Assembly (NCBI RefSeq): GCF_910592395.1
Contig: NC_088322.1
Coordinates: forward strand, 12,705,431-12,769,430
From: Lineus longissimus
Taxonomy: Eukaryota > Nemertea > Pilidiophora > Heteronemertea > Lineidae
Length of the DNA stretch: 64,000 bases
Direction: 5' to 3'
The position numbers were made by a program, and so were the translations under genes. This document shows positions 50,601 to 61,653 of the stretch, piece after piece. Each line of letters begins with the position of its first letter. The stretch's first letter is position 1. The notes beneath the pieces are model-generated. The model saw nothing but the letters and a program-made list of their open reading frames with translations. It was not told the DNA's origin and did no database searches.

Positions 50601-52048
50601 ACATGTCATCATTGCTGTCCAAATTGTATGCTCTTCCAGTTTCAGAGGATGAAATCATCCGAGGTCAGTCCGTGGTTGTCGTTGTTGACCGTGTTCGTAG
50701 GGGAGCACATTTCGTAACCGCTTGGGCTAGAGGGCTTAAACTTGGTGTGATGGTAGCTTTGGGCAATATGCCCGGACTTACTTTTCTTTTTCGCGATATA
50801 CCCTACTTTCTGGCCTCCAGGCGGCCATCTTGGAAATTGTTTTTTTGCTGTTTTGAAGCTAATGGTTGTACGTAGAGTGATGAATTTTTTTATGGTTGGT
50901 GTATCTAAAAAGGTTAAATGACATATCACCCGGGTTTTTGATTTGACACACTTTTCAAGGTCACAGAGGGCAAAGTTCACTAAATCACTGATAGGTGGCA
51001 CGTTTCGTTTCAATTCGAACTAGAAGGTTCTAAACTTGTGAGGAAATATATCTAGGGACCCTCTATTCTACCCCAAAAATTTGTCCCACTCGGACTTCAA
51101 ATATGGCCGCCAGGCGGCCACCTTGAAAATTAAACAAAGTCGGATTGCAACCAAATTTCATGTGATTGTATATCTATGTACTCTCTACAACATCCTTGAT
51201 TTTCAGTCAAATCCAGCGACCATTGGTATCGATATTTCGCTTTAGCATCAATCAGATTATGTATCTATCCTCAAGTTCCAAATTTTTAGCATCTTAGCGT
51301 CACTCGTATTTGCCCTAAAAATCCGTCCAAAAATGACCCAAAATGATATATTGTCATAATTGATATCTAGACCAGAACCAATAAAACACTGCCAATGTAG
51401 TCGTTGATTTTGTTCAGATGCTGCAAGCAAAATTCAGCTCAATATTCCAACCGCTTCATTGGGTAAATTTTTGCAAAATTCTGCCATCAAACTCAAAAAG
51501 GGGCCTTGGATCCAGGGCCCATATGACCATCAATGAGCATGAATGTATAGGACTGAAAAGCCTGTAAGACCTGGGTACAAGGTAGATTAAAAGTGGTCTG
51601 CATCCGCAATCTGTGCGTGATATAACGCTGAAAATGCGGGATATTGATGATAGATACATAATCCGATAGATGCTAAAGCGAAACGTTTATATCAATACTG
51701 GTTTGGCAGTAATTCTGCAAAATATCACGAAAACGATATTCCCTCTCAATCAACTAGACAGTGATGTTTTCACCCCAAATCTTGGTTCAGGACCCGTCCC
51801 CACTGTGTAGTGCCACCTGTGCTAATTGCAAAGGGTATACACGGCCTCTTATCAATCACCTCTTTATAAGGTAAAATGGGGTATTTGCAGCCCCAGTCTA
51901 ATTGTAGCCCCCGGCAATACTTTTGATTCATATTCCGGAATGGAAAATGGCGGACTCTTTTTGTGACTTTTTCGAAGTTTTCAAAGGTGCGAAAATGACA
52001 TTTACCAAAACCCACTCGGACCTCACGTGGCCAACGTGAAGCATGATA
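47662..52048. other. Intergenic with a foldback repeat
   Basis: No supported exon. The N-terminal exon of the receptor to the left should lie here on the minus strand. Two copies of a GGCGGCCATCTTG / GGCGGCCACCTTG word occur near 50821 and 51112. Confidence 0.4.
51211..51703. repeat. Foldback repeat
   Basis: Left arm 51211-51276 matches the reverse complement of 51637-51703, sharing TTTCGCTTTAGCATC and GATTATGTATCTATC. The spacer is about 360 bp. No ORF. Confidence 0.6.
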
Positions 52049-53725
52049 ATGGCGGCGTTGGACTCCTCATCGAAAGGAGATCCCAATCTTTACAAAAAGC
52101 ACTATTGGAAGTGGCTAAAGGAGCAAAGGTTTGCACACACTTTGGTAAGAGCGTTGAATTCTTTGTAGGCCTAGGCCTATATGCTGTGCATGAGTGCGTG
52201 ATAGTGAGAGCATCACTTGGTTTCGCGGTAACTGTCAGGTAGGTGCGCTGTCACTGTCAGCAACTGATACATGCATCGCATGCGCTGGGACTGTTGTGTG
52301 GGTGTATACAGGCTAGGCAAAGACCATAGAAACTTTTAAGAGAGATTCTGGGGTAGGCTACCACCGGCACGGCGTTTTCAACGACTACTGGTACTACTGT
52401 ACTACTAGTCCTAAAATGCTTGATCATCATCAACCGCCCCCCACCCCATTCCCTCAGCCAGTGTCATGGTTTAGCTAATTATTTAATTAGGGCCTAACTT
52501 GATAGGCCTAGAGATAATTAGGGCTAGGCCTACCTACTCATCCCAACTTTTTATCTGCATATGATTCATTTCAGGGAAAGTAGAAGAGAGTATAGTATGT
52601 TGTTATGCCATCTTCAATGTCTTCTCCACCACCACCAGCAAAGAAACACAAAGTTGGGAAAAGTTAAGAATTTTATTGATGTTGTTAGGCTATGTTTAAA
52701 GGCCTATCTTTGATGGTATGGTCAATGGTTGGTGATATGGCAGGCGAATAAATTATTACTTATAGTTTATAAAGCATCAAAATCAGAGCCACAGGGCTCA
52801 AACGCTTCATCACCTGGCTTTGTCAGTAAAGAAAATAAACTGTTTTATTGACATTCACAGAAAGTGATGACCTGGAAAGGTGAATGAAACTGCATTGATT
52901 TGATTTGAAAAAAAACTTTGGTTTTTACTTCTTTTTTAGGGTCATCAACAGAACAACAGCAACAGGTTCAAAGATTTGCCCAATCAATATAGACAGGGAA
53001 GTATCACTCTAGGCCTAAGTTCACTCTTCTTTATAAAGTGAACGTAAAGCAACTGATTACTCATAACTTCACACATCCAAATTAGTTAAAACAACACAGT
53101 CTTTTCTCTTCAGCTCATCTGATCAAGATTCATCCCCTGATAATGAAGACCAATTACCGTATCTCAATAACGTCTTGCCTGAAGTTCAGAAGAAGCCGAA
53201 AAGGTAAGATTTTAGATACCTCCACATGTCTACCAAAAATAAGAAAAATATTGGCCAATTTGGATTGTCATCAAATCTCTCAAGTTTAGTTTGCCAATTC
53301 TTGAAATCTTGAGTATGGTGCACTGTCATACTTGAGTGTCAGATATTGTTTCCTTATTTCAGGAAGACACCAACATGTAAACAGCCTACTACAAGTAAGA
53401 CGCATAGCCAACGCAACTGCTGGGCAATAAATGATATAGATAGGTTAGTACTTATTGTAATGAGCGAGTTGATATTTCATTAATCTGCTGAAAGTGAGTA
53501 TCCTACAATCCATGTGATTTGAGTATTACCCATCTCCGAGTAAATAAAGCAGTGCATAAATGTAAAGCATGAAGCAGTGATATTCAGTAAACTTCACACT
53601 GTTTTTCCAGATTTGATGATATTCTCAAGGACTGTAACAATGTAGAGCCAGCTGTTCAGGGGAAGCAAATCAAAGATGAAGTCTCTGTCTCGAATGCCAA
53701 CATGGTTAATGAAGGAAGACCTTGA
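52049..53725 (+). CDS. Hypothetical five-exon small protein, possibly the 5' part of the SWIM/MULE-type gene
   Basis: Exons 52049-52144, 52940-52965, 53114-53203, 53363-53443 and 53611-53725 join in frame with GT-AG junctions to give 135 residues. The N-terminus is MAALDSSSKGDPNLYKKHYW, with a helical KWLKEQRF. The middle is acidic and serine-rich (SSSDQDSSPDNEDQLPY), followed by a basic KKPKRKTPTC (possible nuclear signal). The stop follows GRP in exon 5. No domain is recognised. The next frame is open through 53852 (LPRGNYNRFTEILQVMLHT) and its donor is in phase with the transposase-like exon at 54016. This may therefore be the upstream half of one larger, now frame-broken gene. Exons 3-5 are the best supported; the tiny exon 2 is the weakest. 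Confidence 0.4.
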
Positions 53726-55180
53726 GGACATCAGTGAGGATCAAGGAAATGGTGAAAGGAATAGGTACCTGCGCAATGACAAAGAACTATCACTTCTGCC
53801 TAGGGGCAACTACAACCGCTTCACTGAAATATTGCAAGTTATGTTACATACAGGTAGGGCATATCATTGTCCTAAAGCACCTGCACAAGTAAATGCCACC
53901 TCTCCAGATGTAAAAAAGGAAAGGCTTGTGGTATTCGACTTGATGACACGATGATGCGATGACTCGATGACATGATCGTTGCTATGGATTTTGATTAAAT
54001 ACTTATTAATGCAGGATATTACACACAGAATAATTCTGAGTCTCTGAATGCAATGATTAAAATGTTTGTCAATTACTCCAAGTATGTGAGTTTGTTCATG
54101 CTATTGCTGACTCCATGAATCAGCAACAAGAGAGCATCTTGAAATCATTCATTGGTATTGGTGAATATGAGGTAAAGCCAAACTTCCAGTATTTGAAGAT
54201 AAGGCCAGAAACTTGGTTTCAAATTAGCCCCTTATAAAGCGGTCATACTAAACAGCATCCACAGAGCGTCCACCAGCGCCCACCAGCGTCCACCAGGTTT
54301 AAAGTCAGGTATAAAGTCATCCAAATTAAATTTAGTAGCCATAAACGAAATAAGTACACCATAATAAACACTTCATGAAAATTTCACGACATTTGGGTGT
54401 AAGATAAGGGAGATATTTCCTAAAATCACAGGGCTCCTGTTGTATTGGGAGGCGCCATCATTTCCTCCAAGTCAAATCCAACATGACCGCCGACTGGGTG
54501 GTTGACGCTGGTACATTTTAGACAGCAACTTGCTAATCCAGCACACAAATGTCATGAAACAATCGGGAAATGTGGAAATGTCCTGCTTATTTGGTTTATG
54601 ACCATTAGGTTTTTATTTTGATGGCTTAAATATGCTTTTAAACCTGGTGGACGCTGATTAGTATGACCCTCAGAAAGGGAAATATTTTAGAAACGAATCA
54701 AGAAATTTAAAACTGGATCAGTTGCACCTGAAGAACCATTTGTGGGGGTTGAGACTACGTGTACGCACATTGCCTGTCATGCCAATGGGAGTAGGTCAGA
54801 AGGAGAGTCGCTGCCAGTTGGCGCTGAGAAGATACATACTTCAAGTGACAGTCAGTAGGTCTGGGACCACAAGTTGTGGCCTGTGTGTACATTGGGAAGA
54901 AGTGAATTGTTCCCTTTCACAATGTCATCTAACTGAGATCTGGAAAAAGGCTAGGAAATTGCTGGAAAATGGCAATGTTGTGCCTGCAATTGGAGATGGG
55001 GTGGGATTGAGAGATCAATTAGTTGCCAGTACAAATTCCGTTCCCCATGTTGTGTCTGTATGCTCAGGAAAGTATACATACAAGTGCAATTGTTTGGGTT
55101 TTCTCTCCAGCAAGCCGTGTGCTCACACTGTTGCGACAGCTGAGAAAAATAAGGAATTTGATGCATTCCTTACAACATGA
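53676..55180 (+). pseudogene. Broken MULE-transposase-like / SWIM zinc-finger gene
   Basis: Pieces in order. 53676-53852 ends HTG at a donor ACAG/GTAGGG. The acceptor ATTAATGCAG opens 54016 with YYTQNNSESLNAMIK, the 'TNN-ESxN' segment near the end of MULE-type transposase domains. A +1 shift at about 54080 is followed by CEFVHAIADSMNQQQESILK and GEYEVKP..., then a stop at about 54237. A MITE (54240-54669) interrupts it. The frame resumes with KGKYFRN and runs to 55180, carrying IWKKARKLLENGNVVPAIGD and a SWIM finger: CNC, nine residues, CAH (KCNCLGFLSSKPCAHTVATA). SWIM fingers bind DNA or protein and are common in MULE transposases and in invertebrate relatives. The frameshift and MITE insertion make an intact product unlikely, unless the MITE is spliced out. 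Confidence 0.6.
54240..54669. mobile_element. MITE inserted in the SWIM/MULE-like gene
   Basis: The left arm GGTCATACTAAACAGCATCC matches the right arm reverse complement GGTCATACTAATCAGCGTCC, both leading to CACCAGGTTTAAA. The left arm contains an extra internal repeat of GCGTCCACCA / GCGCCCACCA. About 430 bp. Confidence 0.75.
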
Positions 55181-55245
55181 CAGTCAAATCACAAGCAAAC
55201 AAATCTAACCCAAGTTGTCTTCAGTGAGAAAGATGGGCAGGCAGG

Positions 55246-55612
55246 AAGGAACTGCTGCTAGATTTGGAAAGCAAGGCCAGACTGCTGCAAGCACCAGACT
55301 TTCCGGTGACTTGAGTCAATAAAATACATTTATTCCATTCACTGGGACTGCAGCTAGATTTGGAAAGCAAGGCCAGACTGCTGCAAGCACCAGACTCTCC
55401 GGTGACTTGAGTCAATAAAATACATTTATTCCATTCACTGGAACTGCAGCTAGATTTGGAAAGCAAGGCCAGACTGCTGCAAGCACCAGACTCTCCGGTG
55501 ACTTGAGTCAGTAAAATACATTTATTCCATTCACTGGAACTGCAGCTAGATTTGGAAAGCAAGGCCAGACTGCTGCAAGCACCAGACTTTCCGGTGACTT
55601 GAGTCAAAAAAA
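55246..55612. repeat. 96-bp tandem repeat, about four copies
   Basis: The units start at about 55248, 55345, 55440 and 55536, each beginning GGAACTGCAGCTAGATTTGG and including AAGCAAGGCCAGACTGCTGC. The unit is 32 codons long, so frames stay open through the array on both strands. It begins 66 bp after the SWIM ORF stop. Confidence 0.95.
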
Positions 55613-56210
55613 TAAATTTGTTCCTCAGCAGTTGCTCGCTTAAAATAAAAATAAACCCATATGGCACAACAGTGAGCCATTCTTCATAGTCAAGCTAAAG
55701 GGCAATATTAGCAAATTATGCGTTTCATGCAAGGAAAATTAATAATATTCTATTCCAATGCAGGTGCTATCACCTAGAAAGTGTCAACAGTGGTGATTTT
55801 GCAATATTCAGCGTGTTTTTTTGTTGATATTGTAAACCTGAAAGAAGTTCCTGTGCCCTACTTTGTCTGCATCAAGTGGAATTAGTCCTGTGTGAATGTT
55901 CCTACTGAAAATCTTAGTGACAAGTGCTGAGCTGAAATAGGAGGACCAAGTGAATTTTAAGTTAAATTGAGTCATGTTAGTATTTCATTGCAAGGCAGGT
56001 CTGGCCCAGAAACTTCAGTTGTTTTAATGAAGACTGCTGTGAACTCAATTTAACTGCTGTGTGTTCTCTCTGAAGAGTTTAGTTTTGATAGAAAGATAAA
56101 TACATGTATGATTATAGTTTTGGTAAAAAAATAAATGTTTCTTGAATTGACAATCTCGCTGTTGGTTTTTTTCAATTGGAATTACTCTGCAATTTTGTCA
56201 CACTCTTCAA
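55613..56210. other. No supported gene
   Basis: AT-rich, non-coding. It probably contains the 3' flank of the SWIM/MULE-like remnant. Confidence 0.4.
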
Positions 56211-56526
56211 TAATAGTGAAAAAACAAACACAGCTGTAGTTCTCGTGCATTAAAGCTGAACTGCATGCACAAAACCAGAGCGTCCCATGCAGCAATAGTA
56301 AGAAATTCAGACGATCGAAAGGTCCTTCTGAATACGGCCTGAAACATGATAGACCTCCAATACTTCGATACGCTTGATTTCACAAACCAGCAAGCCACAG
56401 GTCGATGTGGACAGTCTCTGAGAATTATGGAAGAGAAAAAATCTAAATCTTCTCCAGGGATTCGAACCCGGGCCGGGGAACTCGGACTCAGAATACGAAC
56501 GCTCTAACCGTCTGAGCTAGGGGGGC
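56211..56526 (-). mobile_element. tRNA-derived SINE, copy 1 (minus strand)
   Basis: The head at 56526-56450 carries TAGCTCAGACGGTTAGAGCG (A box) and GGGTTCGAATCCC (B box). The anticodon-like loop TTCTGAG would give CTG, but the acceptor stem does not pair and the stems have mismatches, so it is not a working tRNA gene. The body from TGGCTTGCTGGTTTGTGAAA to TGCAGTTCAGCTTTAA matches copy 2 at 56830-57062. Confidence 0.7.
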
Positions 56527-56829
56527 TTTCTTGTGAATTGCTGCCAGCAAATACATCTTATATGAATGGTGATTATGCTTTATTTTTGAGAAATGAACCA
56601 GAAATTTTCTCAAGTACATGTAATAGAAGAAGATACCGAGACAAAGGTGAACATTGCTAAGAGAAAACTTAGACTCCGCATACATAATCACGCACAGCAA
56701 AGAAAAACTGACTTTCTTCCTGCAGTTGCCCACTGCAAGAACAAAGATTACACACAAATGTTTGCACATTCTATAAAGAGGTATAAAACGACAGGCATTT
56801 CAAGCAACCCAGTGGCCTTGAGGATGAGA

Positions 56830-57062
56830 GTGTTGGCAAATAAAAGTTCGAGACCTCACGTTTAAAACGTGAGGTCTCGAGTTCGAGTCCCGATGAGAGG
56901 ACCTCTTTATTTTTTTACTTCCAGAATTCCCTGCAACGGTCCGCATCTTCCCACGGCTTGCTGGTTTGTGAAATCAAGCGCATCGAAGCATTGGAGGTCT
57001 GTCATGTTTCAGGCCGTATTCAGAAGGGCCTTTCGTTTTGTGCATGCAGTTCAGCTTTAAAT
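56830..57062 (+). mobile_element. SINE copy 2 (plus strand), head-to-head with copy 1
   Basis: The body 56957-57060 repeats copy 1 with a 42-bp deletion before TTTTGTGCATGCAGTTCAGC. The head contains a B-box-like GAGTTCGAGTCCC. It also holds a perfect hairpin: 16-bp arms TCGAGACCTCACGTTT and its complement, with a one-base spacer, at 56848-56880. Confidence 0.65.
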
Positions 57063-57239
57063 AAACTCGCCATCCGCCAACCGCCATTTTCCATTCTCCA
57101 TTCTCCATTGGCCATGAGTTACTACTACCCGATTTTCGGGGCAGAATATTTTCGCGAGCATGACGCACTCGCGGAATTCACGAAAATATCCTGCACGCGA
57201 ATTTTTTGTTGATCAATAAAATAGCCTTGTTCATTGGTA

Positions 57240-59470
57240 TTTGCTAATAAAACTATGGGTGTTGCTGGAAACTTGGAACATTTATAGCCCGGTGTAATGA
57301 AACCTCGCAGACTCACAATCTGATTCTCGGTCTGGTCGATTCCTGATTTGGCCACCTGGTGGCTACATTCGAAAACATGAATCAGTCTGTGAGAGAGGTG
57401 AGCACAATGGTCCTGGCCACTTAAATTTTCCCTGCATTGTTTTCACTTTCACCTTTAATGTATATATTTCACCCAACTATTTGAGCAACTGGAAACTGGG
57501 AACATTTATCGCCCAGTGTAATGAAACCTCGCAGACTCACAATCTGATTCTCGGTCTGGTCGATTCCTAATTTGGCCACCTGGTGGCTACATTCGAAAAC
57601 ATGAATCAGTCTGTGAGAGAGGTGAGCACAATGGTCCTGGCCACTTAAATTTTCCCTGCATTGTTTTCACTTTCACCTTTAATGTATATATTTCACCCAA
57701 CTATTTGAGCAACTGGAAACTGGGAACATTTATAGCCCGGTGTAATGAAACCTCGCAGACTCACAATCTGATTCTCGGTCTGGTCGATTCCTGATTTGGC
57801 CACCTGGTGGCTACATTCGAAAACATGAATCAGTCTGTGAGAGAGGTGAGCACAATGGTCCTGGCCACTTAAATTTTGCATTGTTTTCACTTACACCTCT
57901 AATGCATATATTTCACCCAACTATTTGAGCAATTAACTGGAAACTGGGAACATTTATAGCCCGGTGTAATAAAACCTCGCAGACTCGCAATCGGATTCTC
58001 GGTCTGGTCGATTCCTGATTTGGCCACCTGGTGGCTACATTCGAAAACATGAATCAGTCTGTGAGAGAGGTGAGCACAATGGTCCTGGCCACTTAAATTT
58101 TACCTGCATTGTTTTCACTTACACTTTTAATGTATATATTTCACCCAACTATTTGAGCAATTAACTAGAAACTGGGAACATTTATCGCCCGGTGTAATGT
58201 AACCTCGCAGACTCACAATCGGATTCTCGGTCTGGTCGATTCCTGATTTGGCCACCTGGTGGCTACATTCGAAAACATGAATCAGTCTGTGAGAGAGGTG
58301 AGCACAATGGTCCTGGCCACTTAAATTTTCCCTGCATTGTTTTCACTTTCACCTTTAATGTATATATTTCACCCAACTATTTGAGCAACTGGAAACTGGG
58401 AACATTTATAGCCCGGTGTAATGTAACCTCGCAGACTCACAATCTGATTCTCGGTCTGGTCGATTCCTGATTTGGCCACCTGGTGGCTACATTCGAAAAC
58501 ATGAATCAGTCTGTGAGAGAGGTGAGCACAATGGTTCTGGCCACTTAAATTTTACCTGCATTGTTTTCACTTTCACCTTGAGCAACTGGAAACTGGGAAC
58601 ATTTATCGCCCGGTGTAATGGAACCTCGCAGACTCACAATCGGATTCTCGGTCTGGTCGATTCCTGATTTGGCCACCTGGTGGCTACATTCGAAAACATG
58701 AATCAGTCTGTGAGAGAGGTGAGCACAATGGTCCTGGCCACTTAAACTTTCCCTGCATTGTTTTCACTTGCACCTTTAATGTATATATTTCACCCAACTA
58801 TTTGAGCAACTGGAAACTGGGAACATTTATAGCCCGGTGTAATGGAACCTCGCAGACTCACAATCTGATTCTCGGTCTGGTCGATTCCTGATTTGGCCAA
58901 CTGGTGGCTACATTCGAAAACATGAATCCGTCTGTGAGAGAGGTGAGCACAATGGTTCTGGCCACTTAAATTTTGCCTGCATTGTTTTCACTCAAACTTT
59001 TAATGTATATATTTCACCCAACTATTTGAGCAACTGGAAACTGGGAACATTTATAGCCCGGTGTAATAAAACCTCGCAGACTCGCAATCGGATTCTCGGT
59101 CTGGTCGATTCCTGATTTGGCCACCTGGTGGCTACATTCGAAAACATGAATCCGTCTGTGAGAGAGGTGAGCACAATGGTCCTGGCCACTTAAATCTTAC
59201 CTGCATTGTTTTCACTTACACTTTTAATGTATATATTTCACCCAACTATTTGAGCAATTAACTAGAAACTGGGAACATTTATCGCCCGGTGTAATGTAAC
59301 CTCGCAGACTCACAATCTGATTCTAGGTCAGGTCGATTCCTGATTTGGCCACCTGGCGGCTACATTCGAAAACATGAATCCGTCTGTGAGAGAGGTGTGC
59401 ACAATGGCCCTGGCCACCTTTTTTTACCTGCATTGTTTTCACTTACACCTTTAATGTATATATTTCGCCC
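57240..59470. repeat. Ten-copy 224-bp satellite array
   Basis: Copies are anchored on AACCTCGCAGACTC at about 57301, 57525, 57749, 57973, 58201, 58425, 58622, 58846, 59070 and 59298. Spacing is mostly 224 bp, twice 228 (an extra TTAA-containing 4 bp) and once 197 (a 27-bp deletion). Each unit carries GATTCTCGGTCTGGTCGATT, GGCCACCTGGTGGCTAC and TGTGAGAGAGGTGAGCACAA. No long ORF crosses the array. Confidence 0.97.
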
Positions 59471-60903
59471 AATAAATCACTGGTGATGCATACGGTCAAG
59501 CAGCATCTTGGGTTGAAAATGATATTCTTGTATTTTATGACCTTCTTTTACCTTGTATTGTCTGTTCCCCATGACACGTGTTCCAAAACGGACAAAGGTC
59601 AATGTCCTGATTTAAGAAGCCTTTGTCTCAAATAATTAGCAACTATATGTTACCGTTTTGGTGAGCATGGACGTCACGATAAAATCACAATTTCGATGGC
59701 AATTCTTGCTAAACTTTCTCATTGATCTAGTTTTTTTATACAGCAATGATATCCATGTTGTTATGAAATTCGTGACGCAGAGCCTCCTAATGTGGTTTGG
59801 GCCTCTTTCTCTCTTCATATTTATGATGGGATTTCAAATGTAAATTAATCAATTTAGACGTTTTTTGATGTGCTCCTAGTGATTTTGAATGATAAAAAGT
59901 TTGTTCAACATATTAAACTTACTTTACCTTTGATACGAGAAGCTACGCTAACAGTTTTTCTGGCTTCTTGACAATATGGCGATAACGTCAGATCTCAGTA
60001 ATGCCTGAGAGTAACGACCGCTTTGTGAAGTGAACCCAAAAGTCCACAAAGTGTGACCCAAACCACCTGAGTCGTATGATTCGTTCAATTCTTCCTTTTA
60101 TGGTTTCAAAGCAAAGCAAATCTTTTTTTAAAAAGATGATGGAAAAAAAGAAGAACTAGCATTTCCTTTTCAAAAAAATTCGAGCCCTTAATTTTGAATA
60201 AGAATTTTGCGTTTCATTCGCATAACACCTTTCAGAAAAAAATGATATATGACTCTCTTTAGTGAAAACTGCAAGCCAAACTAATGTCTCAAAAACCCCA
60301 ACATCATACAGGAATTTTCAAAAGCAGAGTTTGGGAAGATTTGAGGTCAAACTAAACTCCTCAGAAGTGTGAAAGTCGTCAGTCATGAAAATAAATCAAT
60401 TACATGTACATGGCTTATTATCGGGAAATCTTCACTCAATTCTAAAGGATTTTTGAGATGGTGTATTCCGACGTAATATGTTGAAGGAATGTGAAGAAGT
60501 TAATCCTTTGTCTGTCCATGCAATTTGGTTTACCTCTTTCATTTTGTTGTCTCGACTTTGCAATCTCATCATATAAATGCAAAAAATGCCTCTCATATTT
60601 TCAGTGTCAAATTTTTAATGCAGTATTTGATATCTACTATATTCAATGTGGTCTTTTCAGCTTCTTTAAAGGAGGAATAAACAGATATATATATACCATA
60701 GTTTTCTTCGAAATCACTATGAACCCCAGATCTGTATTTTTCTTGTGATTCGATCGTATTCTTGTTTCAGCAGCGTGATCGCTCTTAAATCTACAGGGGT
60801 GCCTAATCTGAGTATCGAATTCATCACGTATTATCAGCCTCGGAAATGTCCATTGGAAAAATTATCATACCCGTTGTATTCTGACGTATTGTGGCACGGT
60901 TCT
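59471..60903. other. No supported gene
   Basis: AT-rich sequence with short chance frames only. No RNA gene recognised. Confidence 0.4.
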
Positions 60904-61020
60904 ATGGAGACCATGACCATAGCGGAAGTTTATGACTCTCTCCATAAACTCACACACACAGCTGGTCAGCAATATCTGTTGGTAGCTCTTTTGGTCCTTC
61001 TTGTCTTTTGCTTGTTTTGA
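60904..61020 (+). CDS. Candidate 38-residue membrane micropeptide
   Basis: ATG 60904 to TGA 61020. A polar N-terminal half (METMTIAEVYDSLHKLTH) is followed by a hydrophobic C-terminal helix (YLLVALLVLLVFCLF), a tail-anchored layout. The stop follows the helix directly. It could equally be a chance ORF or part of an unrecognised exon. No splice partner was found with confidence. Confidence 0.2.
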   Translation: METMTIAEVYDSLHKLTHTAGQQYLLVALLVLLVFCLF

Positions 61021-61653
61021 GGAGGAGTTGGGTGTAACGGGCTTCTTTCCGCTTCTATGGAACTTTCCCGTTCTTCCAATTCAAGTCATCGTTAAAGATT
61101 CAGCCGCTTCTTTCTTGCCTTCTGCCCCAGAGATGTTACAGCTCCTCGTCTGTTACACTGTCTGGGCCAGGGGCTTTTTTGCTTTCAGGTTGCATGATAG
61201 CATGTTGTTCACCGGTCGTGTGAGAGGGTCCGTCATTCACGCTCTAGCCTGGTGACCGGGATGTCTGGACACTTCCAGCTTCCTTTTGTCCTTAGTAATA
61301 CGTACTTCTTTTCGTTTCGTCTGTCATGTTGGATGCGGGTATTGCTCTCATTCTGGTACGTTTTGGCGAGGACATTGGCAGCTGTTTTCCCAACGACGAT
61401 ACCTTGCTCATTCTGGATTTTTTTATTTTAATTTATTCTGGAGTGCTTTGGTGCTCCTTTGCTGATGGTCTACAGAGCTTTTTTGTATCAATATCAAGGA
61501 TTAAGGAGCCTGTTTCTATCGCCAGCTTGATTGTATTTGCTCGAACTTCACTCAAGTAAACTCTACTTTCGTCTTGCTGTGCTCCACTTCATTTCAATCT
61601 CCTTCCTGGCATCACTTATTCTTGAGTGCAGTTTGTCACGCTTAGTGTTCCAG

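Noticed and set aside
55221-55667. 148-residue minus-strand protein with 32-residue repeats
   Set aside because: It is open only because the tandem unit is 96 bp (32 codons); no domain, start context or splice support.
56450-56526. A functional tRNA-Gln(CTG) gene on the minus strand
   Set aside because: A and B boxes are good but the acceptor stem does not pair, two stems have mismatches, and the sequence continues into a body shared with another SINE copy.
57240-59470. CRISPR-like array
   Set aside because: Units are 224 bp with no unique spacers and the context is eukaryotic; it is a satellite.
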